A stretch of 64,000 bases of DNA, from contig DASXRC010000037.1 of NCBI GenBank assembly GCA_036506795.1, positions 1-64,000 on the forward strand, given 5' to 3'. The notes beneath the pieces are model-generated. The model saw nothing but the letters and a program-made list of their open reading frames with translations, did not search any database and was not told the DNA's origin. The DNA is from DASXRC01 sp036506795 (GTDB lineage Bacteria > Actinomycetota > Actinomycetes > Mycobacteriales > Micromonosporaceae). Positions 1 through 8,465 of the stretch are shown piece after piece. The position numbers and the translations under genes are program-made. The stretch's first letter is position 1; every line of letters starts with the position of its first letter.

Positions 1-1
1 G

Positions 2-283
2 CTCGCCGCCATCGACGCGATCAAGGACTCGGGCAGCCAGGCGAAGCTCGGCACGTTCGACTTCAACCCGCAGATCCCGCCGAAGATCCAGTCCGGTGAG
101 CTGCAGTGGGCGATCGACCAGCAGCCGTGGCTGCAGGGCTACGAGGCCATCGACTCCCTGTGGCTGTACAAGGTGAACGGCAACGTCCTGGGAGGCGGCA
201 AGCCAACGCTGACCGGGCCGTTCCTGGTCGACAAGGCAAACGTCGACTTCGTCGGCAAGTTCGCCGCCGGCGGCACGCGGTAG
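2..283 (+). CDS. Sugar ABC transporter substrate-binding protein, C-terminal part (5' end outside window)
   Basis: The first 93 codons visible encode the end of a periplasmic-binding-protein type I domain (ribose/inositol type). The tail contains a run reading IQSGELQWAIDQQPWLQGY, typical of the last lobe of these binding proteins, where the hinge strand returns to the C-terminal lobe. The protein would be a secreted lipoprotein that captures the sugar for the permease and ATPase that follow 65 bp downstream. The N-terminus, signal peptide and most of the ligand pocket lie left of the window, so the substrate cannot be read here. The downstream IolG/IolE-like genes suggest a cyclitol (inference). 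Confidence 0.8.
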   Translation, partial: LAAIDAIKDSGSQAKLGTFDFNPQIPPKIQSGELQWAIDQQPWLQGYEAIDSLWLYKVNGNVLGGGKPTLTGPFLVDKANVDFVGKFAAGGTR

Positions 284-348
284 TCAGCGGCTGGGGGGTC
301 ACCGCGGCGGTGGCCCCCCACCCGGCATCGGAGAACTGGGAGGTTCCC

Positions 349-1413
349 GTGGCTCAGACACTCGACGTTGACGTCCAGACACCACCCCCACCGGCCCGGG
401 ACGAGCGGCTGGGCCGGAGGTCACCGCTGGCCCGGCTTCTCACCCGGCCCGAGGTCGGTGCGCTGGTCGGTGCGATCCTCATCTACCTCATCTTCTTCAG
501 CGTTGCCCCGCCGTTCCGTTCCGCCGCGTCGCTGTCCTCGGTCCTGTACCTGAGCTCCACGTACGGCATCCCCGCGGTCGCGGTGGCGCTGCTCATGATC
601 GGCGGTGAGTTCGACCTGTCGGCTGGGGTCGCCGTCACCAGCTCGGCCCTGGTCGCGTCGATGTTCAGCTACCAGTTCACCACGAACATGTGGATCGGGG
701 TGCTCGTCGCACTGGTGGTGGCGCTCGCCATCGGGTTCGTCAACGGCTATCTCGTCGTGAAGACCGGCATCCCCAGCTTCCTGGTAACGCTGGGCACGTT
801 CTTCATGCTGCGCGGGCTGAACCTGGCGATTACCAAGCAGGTCACCGGCAACGTGGGCACCAATGACGTGTCGAACATCCAGGGGTTTGACTCGGCCAAG
901 AAGGTGTTCGCCTCGAGTTTCACGGTTGGAGGCGTGTCGATCCGGATCACTCTGATCTGGTGGATCATCTTCGTCGCCGTGGCCACGTGGGTGCTGCTCC
1001 GCACCCACCTCGGCAACTGGATCTTCTCGACCGGCGGCTCCGCGCCCAGCTCCCGGGCGGTGGGTGTCCCGGTCAACCGGGTCAAGATCGGCCTGTTCAT
1101 GACGGTCGGCTTTATGTGCTGGTTCACCGGCATGCACATCCTGTTCAACAGCAACACGGTGCAGTCCGGCATCGGCCTCGGCAACGAGTTCATCTACATC
1201 GTCGCGGCCGTGGTCGGCGGTTGCCTGCTCACCGGTGGGTACGGCTCCGTGATCGGCGCCGCGATCGGGGCCTTCATCTTCGGGATGGCTAACCTGGGCA
1301 TCGTCTACGCCGGCTGGAACCCCGACTGGTTCTACTTCTTCCTGGGAGCGCTGCTGCTCGGTGCCATCCTGCTCAACAACTGGGTTCGCAAGCGGGCGGA
1401 GGCAATGCGATGA
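349..1413 (+). CDS. Sugar ABC transporter permease (ribose/inositol RbsC type)
   Basis: This is an integral membrane permease of the BPD_transp_2 family, 354 residues with about 8-10 hydrophobic segments. The family loop EFDLSAGV follows the second or third segment, and NGYLVVKTGIPSF is also characteristic. The start chosen is GTG 349, preceded by GGGAGG at 338-343; an ORF open further upstream has no family similarity. Its TGA overlaps the ATG of the ATPase gene (ATGA at 1410-1413), so the two are translationally coupled. A single permease gene implies a homodimeric channel. The likely role is import of the sugar bound by the upstream protein. Confidence 0.88.
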   Translation: MAQTLDVDVQTPPPPARDERLGRRSPLARLLTRPEVGALVGAILIYLIFFSVAPPFRSAASLSSVLYLSSTYGIPAVAVALLMIGGEFDLSAGVAVTSSALVASMFSYQFTTNMWIGVLVALVVALAIGFVNGYLVVKTGIPSFLVTLGTFFMLRGLNLAITKQVTGNVGTNDVSNIQGFDSAKKVFASSFTVGGVSIRITLIWWIIFVAVATWVLLRTHLGNWIFSTGGSAPSSRAVGVPVNRVKIGLFMTVGFMCWFTGMHILFNSNTVQSGIGLGNEFIYIVAAVVGGCLLTGGYGSVIGAAIGAFIFGMANLGIVYAGWNPDWFYFFLGALLLGAILLNNWVRKRAEAMR

Positions 1414-2300
1414 CGACCACTGTGGAACGGACCGAGGAACGGACCCGCGCGCCGCTGGTCCGGCTCGTCGACGCCGGCAAGCACTACGGCAACATCATCG
1501 CCCTGCAGGGCGTCAGCCTGGAGGTCAGCGGCGGCGAGGTCACCTGCGTGCTGGGCGACAACGGCGCCGGCAAGTCCACCCTCATCAAGATCATCGCCGG
1601 GTTGCACAAGCACACCGAGGGCAGCTACGAGGTGGACGGAAAGCCGGTCCACTTCGACTCGCCGCGCGAGGCGCTGGACCGCGGCATCGCCACGGTGTAC
1701 CAGGACCTGGCGGTGGTCCCGCTGATGCCGGTGTGGCGCAACTTTTTCCTCGGCAACGAGGTGCGAAGGGGCGTGGGGCCCGTCAGCCTCATGGACATCA
1801 GGTTCATGAAGCGGACCGCCAAGAAAGAGCTCTCCGACATGGGCATCGATCTGCGCGACGTCGACCAGCCCATCGGGACGCTGTCCGGCGGCGAGCGGCA
1901 GTGCGTCGCCATCGCCAGGGCCGTCTACTTCGGAGCGAAGGTGCTGATCCTCGACGAGCCGACGGCGGCGCTCGGGGTCAAGCAGTCCGGCGTGGTGCTG
2001 AAGTACGTCCTGCAGGCGAAGGAACGCGGACTGGGGGTCATCTTCATCACCCACAACCCGCACCATGCCTACCCGGTCGGCGACCGGTTCCTGCTCCTCA
2101 AGCGCGGCCGCACTCTGGGTTACTACAGCAAGGGCGAGATCGGCCGCGACGAGCTGACCGCGCTGATGGCCGGTGGCGCCGAGCTGGAAGAGCTGCACCA
2201 CGAGCTCGAGCAGGGCGGTGGCGCCCTCGCCGAGGCGGCCCAGGAGCTGGAGGAGGACGTCAAGGAGCTGGGCATCATCCCGGCAGGGGGACAGCCGTGA
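1410..2300 (+). CDS. Sugar ABC transporter ATP-binding protein, single ABC domain
   Basis: This 296-residue nucleotide-binding subunit energises the transporter. Walker A GDNGAGKST is at residues 49-57, the Q-loop near 98, signature LSGGERQ at 158-164, Walker B VLILDEP at 178-184 and the H-loop histidine at about 215. Ribose-type systems often have a double ABC protein of about 500 residues. This one has a single domain, as in fructose (FrcA)-type systems, so it probably works as a dimer. The C-terminal 60 residues are acidic and Glu-rich. It overlaps the genes on both sides by 4 bp. Confidence 0.9.
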   Translation: MTTTVERTEERTRAPLVRLVDAGKHYGNIIALQGVSLEVSGGEVTCVLGDNGAGKSTLIKIIAGLHKHTEGSYEVDGKPVHFDSPREALDRGIATVYQDLAVVPLMPVWRNFFLGNEVRRGVGPVSLMDIRFMKRTAKKELSDMGIDLRDVDQPIGTLSGGERQCVAIARAVYFGAKVLILDEPTAALGVKQSGVVLKYVLQAKERGLGVIFITHNPHHAYPVGDRFLLLKRGRTLGYYSKGEIGRDELTALMAGGAELEELHHELEQGGGALAEAAQELEEDVKELGIIPAGGQP

Positions 2301-3238
2301 CCGCTGCGGCGCGGCGGGGGCGGCTCTTGCTCGGCAGCTGTCCCGACTCATGGGGGGTCTGGTTCGCCGACGACCCGCGCCAGACCCCCTGGCAGCGGTT
2401 CCTGGACGAGTTGGCCGGGGTCGGCTACGAGTGGCTGGAGCTCGGCCCCTACGGCTATCTGCCGACCGACCCGGCCCGGCTCACCGACGAGCTGGACCGG
2501 CGTGGCCTGAAGGTGGCCGGCGGCACCATGCACGGCCACAGCGGGCTGCACCGCGGCGAGGAGTACCCGCAGATCCTCGCCCACACCCGCAGGGTCGCCG
2601 AACTCACCGCCGCGCTCGGCGCCGGCCACGTCGTCTTCGTGCCGGTGCCCGGGTTCCGCGACGACACCACCGGGGCGTACCTGGAGCCCCGGGATCTGGA
2701 CGACGACGGCTGGAAGACGCTGGTCCGGTCGACCAACGAGCTCGGTCGGGCCATCGCCGAGGAGTACGGCGTCGCCCTGCAGTTCCACCACCACGCCGAC
2801 AGTTACGTCGAGACGCCCGAGCAGGTCGAGCGCTTCCTCGCCGACACCGACCCGCGCTACGTCTCGCTGTGCCTGGACACCGGGCACTACGCGTACGGCG
2901 GCGGCGATGCTGCGCAGCTGATCCGTTCACACCCCGATCGGGTCGGCTACGTCCACATCAAACAGATGGATCCGGCCGTGGTGGCGCGGGCCCGAGCCGA
3001 GGACCTCGCCTTCGGCCAGGCCGTGGCGCAGGGCGCGAGCTGCGAGCCACCCAACGGGCTGCCCGACATCCCGTCGGTCGCGCGCGCGCTGCTCGACCGC
3101 GGCACCGACACGTTCGTCATCGTCGAACAGGACATGTACCCGGTCGACTTCGACGTCCCCGGAACGATCGCCGCGCGCACGCGGCGGTACCTCCTCGGCT
3201 GCGGCATCGGAGCCCCGACGAAGGGAGGCCCGCCGTGA
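2297..3238 (+). CDS. IolE-like TIM-barrel protein (sugar isomerase/epimerase or inosose dehydratase family)
   Basis: This 313-residue xylose-isomerase-like TIM barrel starts at GTG 2297, overlapping the ATPase stop. The N-terminal SCPDSWGVWFADDP segment resembles the start of the IolE (2-keto-myo-inositol dehydratase) group. Candidate metal ligands follow the fold pattern: Glu/His in QFHHHADSYVE, Asp/His in CLDTGHYAYGG, His in VGYVHIKQ and Glu in IVEQDMYP near the end. In the inositol pathway IolE dehydrates the ketone made by IolG, which is encoded next. That pairing supports the assignment, but the family also contains many isomerases of unknown substrate. Confidence 0.72.
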   Translation: MTAAARRGRLLLGSCPDSWGVWFADDPRQTPWQRFLDELAGVGYEWLELGPYGYLPTDPARLTDELDRRGLKVAGGTMHGHSGLHRGEEYPQILAHTRRVAELTAALGAGHVVFVPVPGFRDDTTGAYLEPRDLDDDGWKTLVRSTNELGRAIAEEYGVALQFHHHADSYVETPEQVERFLADTDPRYVSLCLDTGHYAYGGGDAAQLIRSHPDRVGYVHIKQMDPAVVARARAEDLAFGQAVAQGASCEPPNGLPDIPSVARALLDRGTDTFVIVEQDMYPVDFDVPGTIAARTRRYLLGCGIGAPTKGGPP

Positions 3239-4251
3239 CGGTCCGCGTCGGCGTGATTGGCACCGGCATGATCGGGCAGGCCCACATCCACCGACTCACC
3301 CACGTCCTGCCCGGAGCACAGGTCAGCGCCGTCACTGACGTCGACGCGGAGCGCGCCGACGCGGTCGCCGCGGACCTGCCCGGCTGCCGCGTACACCGCA
3401 CCGGCGAGGACCTGATCGCGGACGACGCCGTCGACGCCGTCATGGTCACCTCATGGGGTGGGACGCACGAGGAGTTCGTCCTGGCCGGAATCGCCGCCGG
3501 AAAGCAGGTCTTTTGCGAGAAGCCGCTGGCGACCACCCAGGAGGCCTGCCGGCGCATCATCGACGCCGAGACGGCCGCCGGCCGTCGGCTGGTGATGGTC
3601 GGGTTCATGCGGCGCTATGACGAGGGGTACCGGGCCATGCGCGGCGTCCTCGCCGAGGGTTCCCTCGGCGCGCCGCTGCTCGTCCACTGTGCGCACCGCA
3701 ACGCGTCGGTGCCGCCGACGTACGTCGAGACCATGGCGATCAACGATACGGCCGTCCACGAGATCGACGTCACGCGTTGGCTGCTCGACGACGAGATCAC
3801 GGCGGTCCGGGTGCTCACCCCGCGGCGCAACAGCAACGCCGACGCGCACCTGCGCGACCCCTTGCTGGTCCTACTGGAGACGTCCCGCGGGACGCTCATC
3901 GACGTCGAGGTCTCGGTGAACATCCGGTATGGGTACGACATCCGGTGCGAGGTCGTCGGCGAGCTCGGCACGGTGGCGCTGGCCGACCGCGCGGAGGTCG
4001 TCGTGCGCCGGGACGGGCGCGTCGGCGGCTCGGTGCCGACCGACTGGCGGGAACGATTCCGCCGCGCGTACGACACCGAGCTGGGGGACTGGCTGGCCGC
4101 CGTCACCGCCGGCGGCACGACCGGGCCCAGCTCATGGGATGGGTACGCGGCCACGGCGGTCGCCGACGCCTGCCTGGTCGCGCTGCGTACCGGCGAGCGG
4201 GTCTCACTCGCCCTCGGCGAGCGCCCGGCTCTCTACGCCAAGGCGGAGTAA
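3235..4251 (+). CDS. Inositol 2-dehydrogenase-like oxidoreductase (Gfo/Idh/MocA)
   Basis: This NAD-dependent dehydrogenase has 338 residues. The Rossmann motif GVIGTGMIGQAH is at residues 6-17. Catalytic Lys96 sits in CEKPL, and Asp171 and His175 in NDTAVHEID. Bacillus subtilis IolG uses Lys97, Asp172 and His176, so the triad matches with a constant one-residue offset. HRNAS near 154 also fits inositol dehydrogenases. The expected reaction is myo- or scyllo-inositol to the ketone, feeding the IolE-like enzyme encoded upstream. It starts at GTG 3235, overlapping the previous stop by 4 bp. A related cyclitol or sugar substrate remains possible. Confidence 0.82.
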   Translation: MTVRVGVIGTGMIGQAHIHRLTHVLPGAQVSAVTDVDAERADAVAADLPGCRVHRTGEDLIADDAVDAVMVTSWGGTHEEFVLAGIAAGKQVFCEKPLATTQEACRRIIDAETAAGRRLVMVGFMRRYDEGYRAMRGVLAEGSLGAPLLVHCAHRNASVPPTYVETMAINDTAVHEIDVTRWLLDDEITAVRVLTPRRNSNADAHLRDPLLVLLETSRGTLIDVEVSVNIRYGYDIRCEVVGELGTVALADRAEVVVRRDGRVGGSVPTDWRERFRRAYDTELGDWLAAVTAGGTTGPSSWDGYAATAVADACLVALRTGERVSLALGERPALYAKAE

Positions 4252-4264
4252 CGAAAGGCAACCC

Positions 4265-5143
4265 ATGAAGCTGGCGCTCGACCCCTACACGTTCCGGCGC
4301 GTTCCGCTGCTGGAGCTGCCCGGCCTCGTCGCCGACCTCGGCTACGAGTACATCGAGCTGTCGCCCCGGGACGACTTCACGCCGTTCTTCCTGCACCCCC
4401 GCGCCAACCGGGACCTCGTGAGGCGCTTCAAGTCCGCGCTGGACGCGGCCGGCGTACAGGTCGCCACGCACCTGCCTCTCTACCGCTGGTCGGGGCCGGA
4501 CGAGGACGAGCGTCAAGCGGCGGTCCGGTACTGGAAGCGCGCCATCGAGCTGACCGTCCAGCTCGATTGCGCGGTGATGAACTCGGAGTTCAACGGCCGG
4601 CCGGAGGCCGCGAGCCGCAGTGAGGCGCAGTTCTGGCGTTCGCTGGAGGAACTCTTGCCGATCTTCGAGCGGGAGGGCGTCCAGCTGCGGCTGGAGCCAC
4701 ACCCCGACGACTTCGTCGAGGACGGCCGCACCGCGATCGACATGATCCGGGGCATCGACTCGCCGCTCGTCTCGTTCCTCTACTGCGCGCCCCACACGTT
4801 CCACATGGGCGGCGACCTCGCCGGCATCATGGCCTACGCTGGCGACCTGCTCACCCACGTGCACGTCGCTGACTCGTTCGACCACCGCGCCTCGTCCGGG
4901 CTGCGCTACATCGTCAACCCGCCTGGCTCCCCGGCGCGCGTCCACCAGCACCTGGACATCGGCCAGGGGGAGATCGACTGGTCGGAGTTCTTCGGCACGC
5001 TCGGCAGGCTGCGCTTCGACGGCATCATGACGGTCTGCGTGTTCGCGTGGGAGGACCGTGCCCGGGAGTCGGCCATTGCCAACCGCGAGCAGATCGAACG
5101 GTACACAAAGGACTGGAGCAACGGGTCGATCAGGCCGGCGTGA
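4265..5143 (+). CDS. Sugar phosphate isomerase/epimerase family TIM barrel
   Basis: This is a 292-residue xylose-isomerase-like TIM barrel. Likely divalent-metal ligands are Glu in MNSEFNG (about 103), Glu in LRLEPHPDDF, His in THVHVADS and the His residues in RVHQHLDIGQGE. A GAAAGG ribosome site precedes ATG 4265, and it is the last gene of the plus-strand operon, 13 bp after the IolG-like gene. Similar proteins often accompany inositol genes (IolH-like), but the reaction is not established. It ends 3 bp before the convergent stop of the next gene. Confidence 0.8.
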   Translation: MKLALDPYTFRRVPLLELPGLVADLGYEYIELSPRDDFTPFFLHPRANRDLVRRFKSALDAAGVQVATHLPLYRWSGPDEDERQAAVRYWKRAIELTVQLDCAVMNSEFNGRPEAASRSEAQFWRSLEELLPIFEREGVQLRLEPHPDDFVEDGRTAIDMIRGIDSPLVSFLYCAPHTFHMGGDLAGIMAYAGDLLTHVHVADSFDHRASSGLRYIVNPPGSPARVHQHLDIGQGEIDWSEFFGTLGRLRFDGIMTVCVFAWEDRARESAIANREQIERYTKDWSNGSIRPA

Positions 5144-5146
5144 TTT

Positions 5147-6148
5147 CTACACCCCGGCGGTCGCCGCCGCGGCCTTCAGGTTCTCCGCCGCCAGCCGGAG
5201 GCCCTCCACCCGGTCGAACTCCATGTCCTCGTGCTCGATGTTGATGGCCGTGTCCGGGTCAACGTTGGCGAGCGCACGCAGGAACGGCACCCAGAACTCC
5301 GCGCCGTGCCCCCGCCCGACCGCGACGAACTCCCACGACGGGTCCGGCGGCCACCGGTTGAGCGTGTACCGCCCACCCAGCCCGACCGGGTTCTCGTCGG
5401 CCGGCACCCGCCGGAAGCGATCGTCGAGTACGCCGTGGATGCGCCGGTTCTCCTCGTTGATGCGGGTGTCCTTCGCGGCGGCGTGGTAGACGAGCCCGCC
5501 GAGCCACTCGACCGCGGCCACGGGGTCGATGCCCTGCCAGAACAGGTGGCTCGGGTCCAGCTCGGCGCCGACGTTGGTGGCGCCGATCTCGTCGACGAGC
5601 CGGCGGAGGGTGGCCGGGTTGAACACCACGTTGTGCGGGTGCATCTCGATGCACACCTTCACGTCGTTGTCGCGCGCCCTCGCGTCGATCTCCCGCCAGA
5701 ACGGGATGGCCACCTCCCGCCACTGGTAGTCGAGCACGTCGAGGTAGACGCTGTCCCACGGGTTGACGACCCACGACGGGTAGCGGCCGCCGTCGTGCGC
5801 GGCGGGCACGCCCGACATGGCCACGACGCGCGTGACCCCGAGCAGGCCGGCGACCTCGATCGCGGTGCGTAGGTCGGCGGCATGCTTCGGGCCGACCTCC
5901 GGGTCGGGATGCAGTGGGTTTCCGTTGACGTTCAAACCGGTCAGCGCGATGCCCGCCTCGTCGAACAGGGCGAGATAGTCCTCGACACCGGCCGAGCCGG
6001 AGCGTATCTGGTCTGTCGGCAGGTGCGGTGCGGGTACGAAACCACCTGCGTTGATCTCCGCGCTGGTCAGGCCCAGCTCGGCGAGGAGCTTCAGGGCGTC
6101 CGGCAGCTGACGGTCGTGCAGGCACGCGGTATAGGCGCCCAGCTTCAT
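5147..6148 (-). CDS. Sugar phosphate isomerase/epimerase family protein
   Basis: This is a third TIM-barrel protein of the AP-endonuclease-2/xylose-isomerase-like fold, 333 residues, on the minus strand. Metal-site candidates are Glu in CIEMHPHN, Asp and His in ELDPSHLFW, His in VYHAAAKD and Glu in NIEHED. A clear GGAGG lies just upstream of the ATG at 6148. It follows the Gfo/Idh/MocA gene by 16 bp, so the two form a minus-strand operon. It probably acts on the ketone or aldose made by its partner dehydrogenase (inference); the exact substrate is unknown. Confidence 0.8.
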   Translation of the reverse strand: MKLGAYTACLHDRQLPDALKLLAELGLTSAEINAGGFVPAPHLPTDQIRSGSAGVEDYLALFDEAGIALTGLNVNGNPLHPDPEVGPKHAADLRTAIEVAGLLGVTRVVAMSGVPAAHDGGRYPSWVVNPWDSVYLDVLDYQWREVAIPFWREIDARARDNDVKVCIEMHPHNVVFNPATLRRLVDEIGATNVGAELDPSHLFWQGIDPVAAVEWLGGLVYHAAAKDTRINEENRRIHGVLDDRFRRVPADENPVGLGGRYTLNRWPPDPSWEFVAVGRGHGAEFWVPFLRALANVDPDTAINIEHEDMEFDRVEGLRLAAENLKAAAATAGV

Positions 6149-6164
6149 GTCGGATCCTCCTTAG

Positions 6165-7343
6165 TCAGGCGACGTCGACGCTCGCACCGCGGGCGGCGGA
6201 GGCGGTGACCGCCTCGAGCACGCGCAGGTTGTGCAGACCGTCCGCGAGCGGGGGACAGGGCGGCAGCCGGTCCACACCGGCGATCTGGTCGAGGAACGCC
6301 CGGGCTTGGTACGCGAATAGGTCGTTCTGCCCGTACCCGACGCTGGGGAAGTCCATCGGCAGGCCGCCCGCGACGTACGGGTGCGCGGGTCCGATGAGGA
6401 CGCGACGGTACCCGGCCGTGTCCGCCGGAGCGGTGCCGTCCGCGACCGCGAACTCGGCCATCCGCTCCAGGTCGAACTTCGCCGCGCCACCCGCGCAGAA
6501 GACGTTGAACCCCAGCTCGTTGGCGTGCCCAAACGCCACCCGGGAGACCGAGAACGTGCCGGTCGCGCCGCCGGCGAAGGTGGCGGTGAACGTGACCACG
6601 TCCTCGTTCTCCACCGGCGCCAACTCGTCGCCGACGGCGACCGCGGCGGAGTGGCCGACTGCCGCGCCGAGCGGTACTGGGCGGTCGGCCACCACGGTCG
6701 ACATGACGGCGCCGCGGATGCCGGACACCGGACCGCACATCTGCTCGGCGACGTCCACGAGGTGGCTGCCGATGTCGGCGAGCGCCCCGGAGCCAGGCCC
6801 GCCGCGATACCGCCAGCTGATCGGGGCGTCGCGGTCGACGCCGTAGTCGCACCAGTAGCGCCCGTCGAAGTGGCCGACGGCACCCAGTGGGCCGGCGCCG
6901 ACCAGCCGGCGGATCGCGGCGATCGCGGGCGACCGGCGGAACGTGAAGCCCACCGCCGCCACCCGGTCGGACTTCTCCGCGGCGGCGACCATCGCCTCGG
7001 CGTCGGCGACCGTGGGCGCCAGCGGCTTCTCGCACAGCACATGCTTGCCGGCGGCCAGCAGCGCCTCGACGACTTCCCGGTGCAGCGCGTTGGCCACCAC
7101 GACGCTGACCGCGTCGACGTCGGGGGCGTCCACGACCGCCTGCCAGCTCGTCTCGGCACGCTCGAAGCCGTACCGCCGTGTCGCGTCGACGGCGAACGGC
7201 TCGTACACGTCGGCGATGGCGACCCGGCGGATCTCGGGGAGGTCGGGCTCGAACAGCGTCGGGGCGGCGCGGTAGCCGCCGGCGTGAGCGCGGCCGGCCA
7301 TGCCGGCGCCGATGACGGCCACGCCTATGGATGTCGGTGCCAC
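6165..7343 (-). CDS. Gfo/Idh/MocA family oxidoreductase
   Basis: This 392-residue NAD(P)-dependent sugar dehydrogenase has the Rossmann motif VIGAGMAGRAH at residues 10-20 and catalytic lysine in CEKPLAP. The ADIGSHLVDVAEQM segment supplies the conserved Asp/His helix. The start is GTG 7343 with GGGAGG about 6 bp upstream. It is the first gene of a two-gene minus-strand operon with the TIM-barrel gene. It is divergent from a LacI gene, with a 14-bp palindrome lying between them, so it is probably repressed by that regulator. The substrate is not identifiable from sequence. Confidence 0.85.
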   Translation of the reverse strand: MAPTSIGVAVIGAGMAGRAHAGGYRAAPTLFEPDLPEIRRVAIADVYEPFAVDATRRYGFERAETSWQAVVDAPDVDAVSVVVANALHREVVEALLAAGKHVLCEKPLAPTVADAEAMVAAAEKSDRVAAVGFTFRRSPAIAAIRRLVGAGPLGAVGHFDGRYWCDYGVDRDAPISWRYRGGPGSGALADIGSHLVDVAEQMCGPVSGIRGAVMSTVVADRPVPLGAAVGHSAAVAVGDELAPVENEDVVTFTATFAGGATGTFSVSRVAFGHANELGFNVFCAGGAAKFDLERMAEFAVADGTAPADTAGYRRVLIGPAHPYVAGGLPMDFPSVGYGQNDLFAYQARAFLDQIAGVDRLPPCPPLADGLHNLRVLEAVTASAARGASVDVA

Positions 7344-7363
7344 GGCGGCCTCCCTCGGAGTCT

Positions 7364-7377
7364 TTAAAGCGCTTTAA
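7364..7377. promoter_or_regulatory. LacI-type operator palindrome
   Basis: TTAAAGCGCTTTAA is a perfect 14-bp palindrome with the central CG step usual in LacI-family operators. It lies 20 bp upstream of the minus-strand oxidoreductase start and 75 bp upstream of the LacI start. It is strikingly A+T-rich for this genome. The most economical reading is the site where the neighbouring LacI protein represses the oxidoreductase operon and probably itself. Confidence 0.7.
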
Positions 7378-7451
7378 GGATGCGCTATTCTCTGACCGCC
7401 GGACCCGCCGTGTCAATGGGTACATCGATCCTGATCTTTGGAGGCGCGAGG

Positions 7452-8456
7452 TTGGCTCAGCGGCCGAAGCTGGACGATGTCGCCGCCCGGGTCGGGCTGT
7501 CACCCGCCTCGGTGTCGCTGGTCCTGCGCAACGCGCCCGGCCCGAGCGCGGAGACGCGCCGCCGGGTGCTGGCCGCCGCGGCGGACCTCGGGTACCGGCC
7601 GGACCGGACGGCGAGCCTGCTCGCCCGCCGCCGCAGACACCTGCTCGGGGTGCTGATGGATGTGGCAAACGCCTTCCACGCCGAGGTCGTCTCGAACGTC
7701 CACATCGCCGCGGAGGAGCTCGGCTACGACGTCGTGCTGAGCACGGTCACCGCCACCCGGGACGAGCAGCGCGCGGTCGCGACACTGCTCGACTTCCGGT
7801 GCGAGGCGGTCATCCTCCTCGGCCCCGTGGCCTCGGCGGCGCGGCTGGCGGCACTCGCCCGGGAGGTGCCAGTGGTGGCGATCGGCCGGCGGGTGAGCGC
7901 GCCCGGCGTCAGCGTGGTGCGGGCCGCCGACGACCGCGGCGTGGCCCTCGCCGTCGACCACCTGGTCGGGCTCGGCCACCGCTCGATCGCATTTCTGGAC
8001 GGGGGCCGCGGGACGATCGCGGCCGACCGTCGCCGCGGCTACCGCGCCGCCATGCGGCGGCACCGGCTCTCGGAGCACGAGTGGATCCTGCCCGGCGATC
8101 ACACCGAAGCGGCCGGGAGCCGGGCTGTCGGCATGCTCAGCGCCGAGCCGCGCGCGGCGACCGCGGTGGCGGCGTCCAACGACCGCAGTGCCGTGGGACT
8201 GCTCGACGGGTTGGCCCGGGCCGGGGTCGACGTACCCGCGGGCCTCTCCGTCGTCGGGTACGACGACAGCGTGCTCGCCCGGCTTGCGCACATCGACCTC
8301 ACCTCGGTCAGCCAGGACGGTCGCCGGCAGGCGGAGGAGGCCGTGGCCGCCGCGGTGGCGCGACTCGACGACGGCGACGTACGGGTACGCGAGATCGTCC
8401 TCGCGCCGCGCCTCGTCGTGCGCGGAAGCACGGGGCCGGCGCCGACGCGCTCGTAG
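7452..8456 (+). CDS. LacI family transcriptional regulator
   Basis: This repressor-type regulator has about 334 residues. The N-terminal helix-turn-helix LDDVAARVGLSPASVSLVL is followed by the hinge helix region ending GYRPDRTASLLARRRRH. A periplasmic-binding-protein-like effector domain fills the rest, with the SVVGYDDS and ARLAHIDLTSV segments typical of the family. I chose TTG 7452, preceded by GGAGGCG at 7440-7446, because it places the DNA-binding helix at the usual distance from the N-terminus. ATG codons at 7380 and 7413 are in frame but would add a non-conserved leader close to the operator. The effector is probably a sugar of the flanking pathway. Confidence 0.88.
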   Translation: MAQRPKLDDVAARVGLSPASVSLVLRNAPGPSAETRRRVLAAAADLGYRPDRTASLLARRRRHLLGVLMDVANAFHAEVVSNVHIAAEELGYDVVLSTVTATRDEQRAVATLLDFRCEAVILLGPVASAARLAALAREVPVVAIGRRVSAPGVSVVRAADDRGVALAVDHLVGLGHRSIAFLDGGRGTIAADRRRGYRAAMRRHRLSEHEWILPGDHTEAAGSRAVGMLSAEPRAATAVAASNDRSAVGLLDGLARAGVDVPAGLSVVGYDDSVLARLAHIDLTSVSQDGRRQAEEAVAAAVARLDDGDVRVREIVLAPRLVVRGSTGPAPTRS

Positions 8457-8465
8457 CCGAGCCTC

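Noticed and set aside
6145..7668. 507-codon minus-strand frame crossing the LacI promoter
   Set aside because: Shadow frame of the Gfo/Idh gene and its promoter; Arg/Pro-rich with no motifs.
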